A stretch of DNA of 6,634 nucleotides from NCBI GenBank assembly GCA_949077355.1, contig CARUQW010000071.1, forward strand, positions 1 to 6,634, in the 5' to 3' direction. The position numbers were made by a program, and so were the translations under genes. Origin of the DNA: an uncultured Clostridia bacterium. Lineage in GTDB: Bacteria; Bacillota; Clostridia; TANB77; CAG-508. The notes below the pieces were generated by a model that worked only from the letters and a program-made list of their open reading frames with translations, did not search any database and was not told where the DNA came from. Positions 1-5,095 of this stretch are shown piece after piece; the stretch's first letter is position 1; every line of letters begins with the position of its first letter.

Positions 1-21
1 GCACTAATTTATAGTTAGTGC
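1..21. repeat. Short hairpin, 7-bp stem
   Basis: GCACTAA (1-7) is the exact reverse complement of TTAGTGC (15-21), with a 7-nt AT-rich loop. It lies at the window edge directly before a second hairpin, in what is probably the 3' untranslated region of an upstream gene. No T-tract follows directly, so alone it is not a convincing terminator. It could also be part of the left end of the neighbouring transposase element. The element's true left boundary is not visible. Confidence 0.4.
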
Positions 22-25
22 CAGC

Positions 26-56
26 GTGAAAATTTTAATTTTCACTTTTCTTGTTT
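26..56 (+). terminator. Probable intrinsic terminator of an upstream gene
   Basis: GTGAAAATT (26-34) pairs perfectly with AATTTTCAC (37-45) across a 2-nt TT gap, so a few inner pairs must open to form a real loop. The stem is followed by the T-rich stretch TTTTCTTGTTTT. The GC content of the stem is low, so termination would be moderate. The arms GTGAAA/TTTCAC are also the outer arms of the REP-like repeats at 919-952 and 3427-3460. A relation to the transposase element is therefore an alternative reading. Confidence 0.45.
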
Positions 57-98
57 TAGAGGGGTGTGGATGAAAAATAAAAACAGAGAGGTGATAAA

Positions 99-875
99 AT
101 GCCCCGAAAGGCAAGAGAAAAAAGCAATACAAAAGTATATCATGTCATAATAAGAGGAAATGCGAAACAAGATATATTTTTAGAAAAACAAGATTATGAA
201 AAATTTATCAAAGAAATTTGTAACACAAAAGAAAAATATCAATATGAATTATATGCGTACTGTTTGATGACCAATCATGTTCATTTTATTATATATGATA
301 AAAATGAAAAATTATCAAAGATTTTACAAAGTTTAACGGTAAGTTATTCTTCTTATTGGAATAAAAAATATGACAGAGAAGGTCATTTGTTTCAAAATAG
401 ATTTTTAAGTAAAAATATAGAAACAGAAGGCTATTTAAAAACAGCGTGTCGTTATATTCATCAAAATCCATCCAAAAGTGGAATTGCTAAGATGGAAGAA
501 TATTTATGGAGCAGTTATCAAGAATATATAGGTCAGGATAAATTGATTGATAAAAAGAAAATTTTGACTTTATTTGGAAAAGAATTAAAAGAGGCATTTG
601 ATAATTTTATAGAATTTCATAAAACAAATTTGGAAGGAAATAAAATGAAAGATTTGATTGAATATGAAATGATTGAAAAGTTAAATGATGAACAAGCAAG
701 ACAGTATATAGCAGAAATTTTACAAATAAAAGATATTCAAAAAATACTTCAATATAATCTTAAAGAACGAAATGAGTGTTTAAGAAAATTAAAAAATATT
801 CGAGGAATTTCAAATTTGCAAATAGCAAGAATAACTGGGTTAAGTAAAAGAATGGTAGAAGTGGCAATGAAATAA
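99..875 (+). CDS. REP-associated tyrosine transposase (Y1/HUH family) with C-terminal HTH
   Basis: This 258-aa protein belongs to the IS200-like Y1 transposase superfamily, RAYT/TnpA-REP branch. These enzymes cut and rejoin single-stranded DNA at hairpins using one catalytic tyrosine. Visible signatures are YHVIIRGN near residues 14-21, the metal-binding HUH pair H60/H62 in MTNHVHFII, GHLFQNRF at 95-102, and Y119 in the RYIHQNP segment as the expected nucleophile. The last 30 or so residues (GISNLQIARITGLSKRMVEVAM) look like a helix-turn-helix, an extra DNA-binding module seen in longer members of the family. The ATG is set by GAGGTG at 88-93, 5 nt upstream. There is no frameshift or stop, so the gene may be functional. 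No TnpB or cargo gene accompanies it. The REP-like palindrome 43 nt downstream is its likely substrate; that link is inference from the family and from proximity. Confidence 0.9.
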   Translation: MPRKAREKSNTKVYHVIIRGNAKQDIFLEKQDYEKFIKEICNTKEKYQYELYAYCLMTNHVHFIIYDKNEKLSKILQSLTVSYSSYWNKKYDREGHLFQNRFLSKNIETEGYLKTACRYIHQNPSKSGIAKMEEYLWSSYQEYIGQDKLIDKKKILTLFGKELKEAFDNFIEFHKTNLEGNKMKDLIEYEMIEKLNDEQARQYIAEILQIKDIQKILQYNLKERNECLRKLKNIRGISNLQIARITGLSKRMVEVAMK

Positions 876-918
876 AAGAAGGGGGGAAGGGATGTGACCT
901 TATGAATAAGAAATAGGA

Positions 919-952
919 AAATGTGAAAAAGGAAACGTCCCCAATTGCACAT
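919..952. repeat. REP-like imperfect palindrome, left copy
   Basis: This 34-bp unit has outer arms ATGTG/CACAT and an inner GGAAACGTCCCC core separated by mismatched bases, the bulged-hairpin form typical of REP sequences mobilised by RAYT transposases. It matches the reverse complement of 3427-3460 at 33 of 34 positions; the single difference is G947. It starts 43 nt after the transposase stop. Its last two bases are the A and T of the proposed radA ATG, so the hairpin occupies the space where the radA ribosome binding site would normally lie. The assignment as a RAYT substrate is inferred. Confidence 0.75.
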
Positions 953-2313
953 GGCAAAGAGTAAGACAATTTTTGTTTGTAGTGAGTGTGGAAATGAATC
1001 AGCGAAATGGTTGGGTAAATGCCCTGCTTGTAATAGCTGGAATAGTTTTTTTGAACAGAAGATAGTAGAGAGTAAAAATAGTAGCTTAAAACAAAAGGAT
1101 TTGAAAAATAATATACCACAAAGTTTAAGTTCGTATGAGGCAAAAGAAACAATAAGAACTTCTACGGGTTTTGGAGAGTTAGATAGCGTCTTAGGAGGCG
1201 GTTTGGTCAAAGGTTCCTTAGTTTTACTTCGGAGGAGAGCCTGGAATAGGAAAATCTACTTTGATTCTCCAAATTTGTGATAAGGTACAGGGGGATGGGA
1301 AGGTTTTATATGTTTCTGGGGAAGAGTCTGCAGAGCAAATTAAAATGAGAGCAGACCGATTAAACATAAAAAATGAAGACATTTTGTTTTTAGGAGAAAC
1401 TGATATCGATGTAGTAAATCAAGCTATTATAGATATTAATCCCAAGTTAGTAATTATTGATTCTATCCAAACGATGTATTCGGAAGAATTATCAGCAGCT
1501 GCTGGTAGCGTAAGTCAAGTAAGAGAGATTACTTCTCAAGTGATGCGAGTGTGTAAATCTAGAGCAATTACAACAATTATTATTGGACATGTTACCAAAG
1601 AGGGAAATATTGCAGGTCCAAGAGTATTAGAGCACATGGTAGATACAGTTTTATATTTGGAAGGAGAACGATATTTTTCTTATCGAATTTTGAGAGGAGT
1701 AAAAAATCGATTTGGTTCTACCAATGAGATTGGTATGTTTGAAATGCGAGAAGAAGGAATGTGTGAGATTACCAATCCATCTGAGGTTTTAATTTCAGAG
1801 AGAGAAGATAATCCATCTGGTTCTTGTATTGTTTCTAGTATGGAAGGGACTAGACCAATTTTAGTGGAATTACAAGCATTGACTTCACAGACAAGTTTTG
1901 GATATGCAAAAAGAACGGCAAATGGAATAGACTTTAATCGATTGTCTTTATTAATTGCTGTATTGGAGAAAAAAGCAGGATTAATGTTAAGTATGCAGGA
2001 TGTATATATGAATGTAGTTGGTGGATTAAGAATTAATGAACCATCCATTGATTTAGGGATTATTATGGCAACAGCTTCTAGTTTTAAAAATAGCCCTATT
2101 CCAAAAGATATGGTGATTATGGGAGAAGTTGGGTTGACAGGAGAAGTTAGAAGAATTAATTTAATTGAGAAAAGATTAAAAGAAGCAGAAAGATTAGGAT
2201 TTAAATCTTGTATTATTCCAGAAAGTAATAAAAAAGACTTGAAAGATAAATACAAATTAGATATAATAGGCGTTGGAAATGTAAACGAAGCAATGAAAAA
2301 AGCAATAGGATAA
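951..2313 (+). pseudogene. radA: DNA repair protein RadA (Sms), frameshifted by one base before Walker A
   Basis: RadA is a RecA-like hexameric helicase that processes branched recombination intermediates. The N-terminal zinc finger is C10/C13/C24/C27. After LDSVLGGGLVKGSLVLL (about 77-93) the frame breaks. Dropping C1230 restores GGEPGIGKST (94-103, Walker A), then YVSGEES, the Walker B region LVIIDS (D170), VTKEG (214-218), the RadA signature KNRFG (251-255), and a C-terminal Lon-like domain ending at residue 453, a normal RadA length. As written, translation gives about 110 residues without an ATPase core. ATG 951 gives the usual MAKSK start. TTG 945 in the same frame is possible and lies closer to the only SD-like AGGA (930-933). 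A REP-like repeat covers the initiation region. disA follows 46 nt downstream, probably co-transcribed. The gene may be truly broken, misread in one base, or translated by +1 slippage at CTT-C; an error seems likeliest because the rest is well conserved. Confidence 0.9.
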
Positions 2314-2344
2314 TAGTACACTTAAAAATATAGGTAAATGAAGA

Positions 2345-2362
2345 GAAGGGAGTGTAATTTTG
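2345..2362 (+). promoter_or_regulatory. Ribosome binding site fixing the TTG start of disA
   Basis: GAAGGGAG (2345-2352) lies 7 nt upstream of TTG at 2360. No in-frame ATG occurs nearby, and the GTG inside the SD is followed at once by TAA. This makes TTG the start. Confidence 0.7.
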
Positions 2363-3427
2363 AGAAAAGGAAAAGAAGATAATATAACAGAAATTCTAAA
2401 ATTAATTGCTCCAGGTACTCCCATTAGAGATGGTCTAGAAAATATATTAAGGGCTAAAACAGGGGCTTTGTTACTAATAACCGATAATAATGAAATTTTA
2501 AAAGAAGTAGTAGATGGGGGATTTTATATCAATGAAGATTATACTTCAGCGAAATTATATGAACTAGCTAAAATGGATGGTGCCATAGTGTTAAGTGGTG
2601 ATTTGAAGAAAATCCTATATGCCAATGCTCAATTAATACCAGCAAGGGAAATTCTAACTTTAGAAACGGGAACCAGACATAGAACAGCTGAAAGAATGGC
2701 AAAACAAACAGGAGAATTGGTAATTAGCATATCGCAAAGAAGAAGCATTATAACCGTATTCAAAGGAAATGATAGATATGTCTTAGAAGATACCTATGCA
2801 GTGTTAAACAAAGCAAATCAAGCAATCCAAACATTAGAAAAATATAAAAAAGTATTTGATAACAAATTAAGCTTATTGAATGAATATGAATTCAATGATA
2901 TTGTGACACTAGAGAATGTATTAGTAGCCATTCAAAGAGCAGAAATGGTAATGCGAATTGTAGAAGAAATACAAAGACAAATATATGAATTAGGTGACGA
3001 TGGAAGATTAGTTAGAATGCAACTAGAAGAATTAATTGGAGGCTTAGAAAAGGAAGAATTACTAATTATAAAAGATTATATGGTAGCTAATAAAAAAAGG
3101 CAAACAGCAGAAAAGATATTAGAAAAATTAGAAATGCTAGCTTATGAAGAACTGTCCAATGAAAATATCATAGCCAAATTATTAGGATATGAAAATTTTG
3201 ACAATTATGATGAAGTAGGGGTATATACGAAAGGCTATCGAATTTTAAATAAAGTACCACGAATGCCGTCGAACATCGTAGAAAACTTAATCGAATCATT
3301 CAAATCATTTCAACATATTCTGGCAGCAGACATACAAAGTTTAGATGACGTAGAAGGAATTGGAGAAGTAAGAGCAAGAACCATCAAGCAATCACTGAAA
3401 AGAATGCAGGATCAATTTGTGTTCTAA
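2360..3427 (+). CDS. disA: DNA integrity scanning diadenylate cyclase DisA
   Basis: DisA condenses two ATP into cyclic di-AMP and scans DNA; branched recombination intermediates suppress its activity. The 355-aa length is close to that of the Bacillus enzyme. The N-terminal DAC domain shows the catalytic DGA motif at 73-75 and the ATP-binding GTRHRTAER at 104-112, both intact, followed by SISQRRSIITVF. A helical linker spans roughly 150-290. The C-terminal helix-hairpin-helix DNA-binding segment is near 322-345 (LDDVEGIGEVRARTI). It starts at TTG and sits 46 nt behind radA. The radA-disA pairing is widespread in Firmicutes, and RadA is reported to interact with and restrain DisA in Bacillus subtilis. 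The second REP-like repeat begins on the final base of the stop codon. No promoter is evident in the radA-disA gap, so expression probably depends on transcription through radA. Confidence 0.97.
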   Translation: MRKGKEDNITEILKLIAPGTPIRDGLENILRAKTGALLLITDNNEILKEVVDGGFYINEDYTSAKLYELAKMDGAIVLSGDLKKILYANAQLIPAREILTLETGTRHRTAERMAKQTGELVISISQRRSIITVFKGNDRYVLEDTYAVLNKANQAIQTLEKYKKVFDNKLSLLNEYEFNDIVTLENVLVAIQRAEMVMRIVEEIQRQIYELGDDGRLVRMQLEELIGGLEKEELLIIKDYMVANKKRQTAEKILEKLEMLAYEELSNENIIAKLLGYENFDNYDEVGVYTKGYRILNKVPRMPSNIVENLIESFKSFQHILAADIQSLDDVEGIGEVRARTIKQSLKRMQDQFVF

Positions 3428-3460
3428 TGTGAAATTGGGGACGTTTCCTTTTTCACATTT
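3427..3460. repeat. REP-like imperfect palindrome, right copy (inverted)
   Basis: ATGTGAAA (3427-3434) pairs perfectly with TTTCACAT (3451-3458). Inside it, GGGGACGTTTCC (3437-3448) folds on itself with two G-T wobbles, separated from the outer stem by a T-T internal loop. It is the inverted partner of 919-952, with one difference in 34. It overlaps the disA stop codon by one base. In mRNA it could act as a 3'-stabilising hairpin between disA and the isomerase gene. It lacks a terminal T-tract, so it is not a typical terminator. Confidence 0.75.
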
Positions 3461-3503
3461 GGTATGGTTAGAGAAATTTTAAATAAAAAGGAGAAAAGAA
3501 AAA

Positions 3504-4292
3504 ATGAAAACAAAAAATATTATATGGATAATTGCGTTAATTTTGGTAATAGTATTAATAGCAGTATTAGGATATGGATATTATAAAAAGGCAACAATGG
3601 AAGTAAAAAATCCAATAGCAACGATGGAAGTAGAAAATTTCGGAACGATAAAAATAGAATTATACCCAGAATTAGCACCACAAACTGTTGCCAATTTTGT
3701 AACATTAGCTAATAGAGGGTTTTATGATGGATTAACCTTTCATAGAGTGGTGAAAGATTTTATGATACAAGGTGGGGATAAAGAAGGAACAGGAAAAGGC
3801 TCAGCAACAATAGCAGATTTAAAAGACAATGGAGAGGACAAAGAATATACAATAAAAGGTGAATTTATTGCAAATGGAATGAAAAACAATAAATTAAAAT
3901 TTGATGAAGGCGTTATTGGAATGGCAAGAAGCGATTATACTTCTTATTCTCCAACACTAACAGAGGAATCTTATAATTCAGGAAGTTCGCAATTCTTCAT
4001 TATGACAAAATCAAATACAGCATTAAATGGATATTATACATCTTTTGGAAAAGTAATAGAAGGATTAGATGTTGTACATAAAATAGAAGAAGTAGAAGTA
4101 AAAGCAGCAGATGATGCGCAAGAAAGCGGAAATTCAGAAGTTAGTACACCCGTAAATGCCCCAAAGATTACATCATTAAAAGTTGAAACATATGGAACAG
4201 ATTATGGATTACCAGAAACATTAGAACCATTTGATTATATGTCATGGATGTATAAAACATATGGAATTGATCCAACAGCATTAGGTCAATAA
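3504..4292 (+). CDS. Membrane-anchored cyclophilin-type peptidyl-prolyl cis-trans isomerase
   Basis: Cyclophilins interconvert cis and trans peptide bonds before proline and assist protein folding. Here a single N-terminal membrane segment (about residues 6-27, IIWIIALILVIVLIAVLGYG) is followed by a cyclophilin domain from about 38 to 230. No lipobox cysteine is visible, so it is probably an uncleaved anchor with the enzyme outside the membrane. Family motifs are FHRVVKDFMIQGGD (79-92, catalytic arginine R81), GVIGMAR (136-142), SSQFFIM (161-167) and the TSFGKVIEGLDVV segment. The tryptophan of the cyclophilin A pocket is not obvious, the position reading NGYYTSFG. A 60-residue tail after the core ends in an aromatic segment. 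AGGAG at 3489-3493 sets the ATG. It follows disA by 76 nt, with a REP-like hairpin between them. No strong promoter is visible, so read-through from disA is possible. Confidence 0.93.
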   Translation: MKTKNIIWIIALILVIVLIAVLGYGYYKKATMEVKNPIATMEVENFGTIKIELYPELAPQTVANFVTLANRGFYDGLTFHRVVKDFMIQGGDKEGTGKGSATIADLKDNGEDKEYTIKGEFIANGMKNNKLKFDEGVIGMARSDYTSYSPTLTEESYNSGSSQFFIMTKSNTALNGYYTSFGKVIEGLDVVHKIEEVEVKAADDAQESGNSEVSTPVNAPKITSLKVETYGTDYGLPETLEPFDYMSWMYKTYGIDPTALGQ

Positions 4293-4308
4293 AAATAAAC
4301 TTTTATGA

Positions 4309-4329
4309 TATAAATAGCAGTTATTTATA
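4309..4329. repeat. AT-only inverted repeat after the isomerase gene
   Basis: TATAAATA (4309-4316) and TATTTATA (4322-4329) are perfect complements around a 5-nt loop, 16 nt after the isomerase stop codon. The stem contains no G or C and no T-tract follows, so it is a weak terminator at best. The rest of the 4293-4357 gap holds nothing else recognisable. Confidence 0.3.
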
Positions 4330-4357
4330 AAAATATGAAAAAAATATTATAAAATAG

Positions 4358-4387
4358 TTGACAAATAGGGTGGAAATAAGGTAAAAT
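4358..4387 (+). promoter_or_regulatory. Sigma-A-type promoter of the tRNA pair
   Basis: A consensus -35 TTGACA (4358-4363) is followed after 18 bp by TAAAAT (4382-4387). Transcription would begin near 4393-4395, about 35 nt before tRNA-His and at the base of the leader hairpin. No other candidate of this quality lies between the isomerase and the tRNAs. Confidence 0.75.
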
Positions 4388-4392
4388 ATTTA

Positions 4393-4421
4393 GTGTGTTC
4401 GTTACAAGTACGTGAACACAC
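4393..4421 (+). other. Hairpin in the 5' leader of the tRNA transcript
   Basis: GTGTGTTC (4393-4400) pairs perfectly with GAACACAC (4414-4421) around a 13-nt loop. It would form at the extreme 5' end of the primary transcript and ends 6 nt before tRNA-His. No T-tract follows, so it is not a terminator. It may protect the transcript or shape RNase P processing; the function is inferred. Confidence 0.5.
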
Positions 4422-4427
4422 AATAAT

Positions 4428-4505
4428 GGTGGATGTAGCGTAGTTGGTTAACGCGCCAGTTTGTGGCACTGGAGACCGTGGGTTCGAGTCCCATCTTCCA
4501 CCCCA
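4428..4505 (+). tRNA. tRNA-His (GTG)
   Basis: A full cloverleaf is visible: acceptor 4429-4435 with 4495-4501, D arm GCGT/ACGC, anticodon stem CCAGT/ACTGG around loop TTGTGGC with anticodon GTG (4463-4465), and T arm GTGGG/CCCAT around TTCGAGT. The extra G-1 (4428) opposite C73 (4502) is the hallmark of histidine tRNA. CCA is encoded (4503-4505). One acceptor pair is T4434-T4496, a mismatch. The gene is first in a two-tRNA transcript, with tRNA-Gln 27 nt downstream. Confidence 0.95.
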
Positions 4506-4532
4506 TTTATATAAACTATAATTTTAATACAT

Positions 4533-4607
4533 TGGGCTGTAGCCAAGCGGTAAGGCACCAGACTTTGACTCTGGCATGCGTGTGTTCGAATCCCACCAGC
4601 CCAGCCA
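4533..4607 (+). tRNA. tRNA-Gln (TTG)
   Basis: The acceptor TGGGCTG (4533-4539) pairs fully with CAGCCCA (4597-4603), followed by discriminator G and encoded CCA. The D stem is GCC/GGC. The anticodon stem is CCAGA/TCTGG around CTTTGAC, with anticodon TTG (4565-4567). The T loop is TTCGAAT. The T stem GTGTG/CCCAC contains one mismatch (T4583-C4593), where a G at 4583 would restore a perfect stem. It is the last tRNA before the terminator. Confidence 0.94.
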
Positions 4608-4610
4608 AAA

Positions 4611-4638
4611 ACGAGATTGTTAAAAATCTCGTTTTTTA
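4611..4638 (+). terminator. Rho-independent terminator of the tRNA transcript
   Basis: ACGAGATT (4611-4618) pairs with AATCTCGT (4625-4632) around a 6-nt loop. The stem runs into six T residues (4632-4637), and preceding A residues extend it. It begins 3 nt after the CCA of tRNA-Gln. Confidence 0.85.
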
Positions 4639-4653
4639 TCATATACAAAAAAT

Positions 4654-4691
4654 GAAAAAGAAATAGGACTCTGGAGTTCTATTTCTTTTTC
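4654..4691. terminator. Second long hairpin, likely bidirectional terminator or attenuator
   Basis: The arms 4654-4671 and 4674-4691 form an 18-bp stem with a single G-T wobble (4667/4678). The 5' arm is A-rich and the 3' arm ends in TTTTT, so it can terminate in both directions. A second terminator only 16 nt after the first is redundant for the tRNAs. Its end lies 36 nt before the start codon of the next gene, so it could instead limit read-through into, or attenuate, that gene. Confidence 0.65.
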
Positions 4692-4727
4692 TATTGAATA
4701 TAAATGAAACAAAAAGGAGGAGAAAAA

Positions 4728-5093
4728 ATGGAAAAAATAGTAAACAATATTGCCAAAGGAGTAGGAATTTCTTTCCTAGTAACAGTTATATTATTATTGA
4801 TTTTTGCAGGGTTATTAACGTATACAGAAATTAGTGAAAGTATGACAAATCCAGTTATCATAATAATAACAGCAATTAGCATTTTAATAGGAAGTTCAAT
4901 TGGAAATTTAAAAATCAAAAAGAATGGATTAGTAAATGGGGCTTTAATTGGTGGAATTTATATATTTACTATTTATCTAATTTCTAGTATTTTGAATTGG
5001 AAATTTGGATTAGAAATACAAAGTATCATTATGATTGTAATTGGAATGGTTTTCGGAATTTTAGGAGGAATCATTGGTGTAAATAAAAAATAA
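4728..5093 (+). CDS. DUF3792/TIGR04086 family small membrane protein
   Basis: This 121-aa, very hydrophobic protein has about four membrane helices (roughly residues 11-31, 41-59, 67-89 and 98-117). It shows the small glycine-rich turns of the Firmicute TIGR04086 (DUF3792) family: IGSSIGNLKIKKNGLVNGALIGGIY in the middle and GMVFGILGGIIGVN at the end. The family has no established function. ATG 4728 is chosen over the in-frame ATG at 4704 because a perfect AGGAGG (4715-4720) sits 7 nt before 4728 and lies inside the longer version. It follows the tRNA terminators, and its own promoter is not clear. Its stop lies 2 nt from the stop of the converging minus-strand gene, with no intrinsic terminator between them. 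The family call rests on recalled pattern and topology, so it is moderately certain. Confidence 0.8.
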   Translation: MEKIVNNIAKGVGISFLVTVILLLIFAGLLTYTEISESMTNPVIIIITAISILIGSSIGNLKIKKNGLVNGALIGGIYIFTIYLISSILNWKFGLEIQSIIMIVIGMVFGILGGIIGVNKK

Positions 5094-5095
5094 AA

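Noticed and set aside
70..150. A 26-codon upstream frame (ATG 70 to TAA 148) overlapping the transposase start, with AGAGGGG before it
   Set aside because: It is too short and shows no recognisable leader-peptide pattern. Its purine-rich codons are what the RBS region would give by chance. Coupled translation is possible but unsupported.
903..917. Four-codon frame ATG AAT AAG AAA TAG before radA
   Set aside because: It is tiny, with no evidence of regulatory residues, and probably chance in an A-rich leader.
749..1210. Minus-strand open frames of 153 and 130 codons (749-1210, 760-1152)
   Set aside because: They lie across the transposase end, the REP-like repeat and the start of radA, and their residues are low-complexity F/L/S/P read from the A-rich coding strand. 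No SD or homology is recognisable.
1680..2321. Minus-strand open frame of 213 codons opposite radA
   Set aside because: It is fully inside the conserved RadA C-terminal region on the other strand and shows no family motif; it is a shadow of the real gene.
919..3460. Reading the two 34-bp repeats as terminal inverted repeats of a classic DDE composite transposon
   Set aside because: The only transposase is a Y1/HUH enzyme, which does not use terminal inverted repeats, and it lies outside the interval. Each repeat is itself a palindrome, as expected of REP elements.
3459..3485. Possible promoter for the isomerase (TTGGTA ... TAAATA)
   Set aside because: The spacer is only 15 bp and both boxes are weak. 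AT-rich DNA gives such matches often.
4448..4666. Short open frames over the tRNA genes on both strands (4448-4648 minus, 4463-4666 plus)
   Set aside because: They translate tRNA sequence; the peptides are the well-known spurious products seen over tRNA-His and tRNA-Gln.
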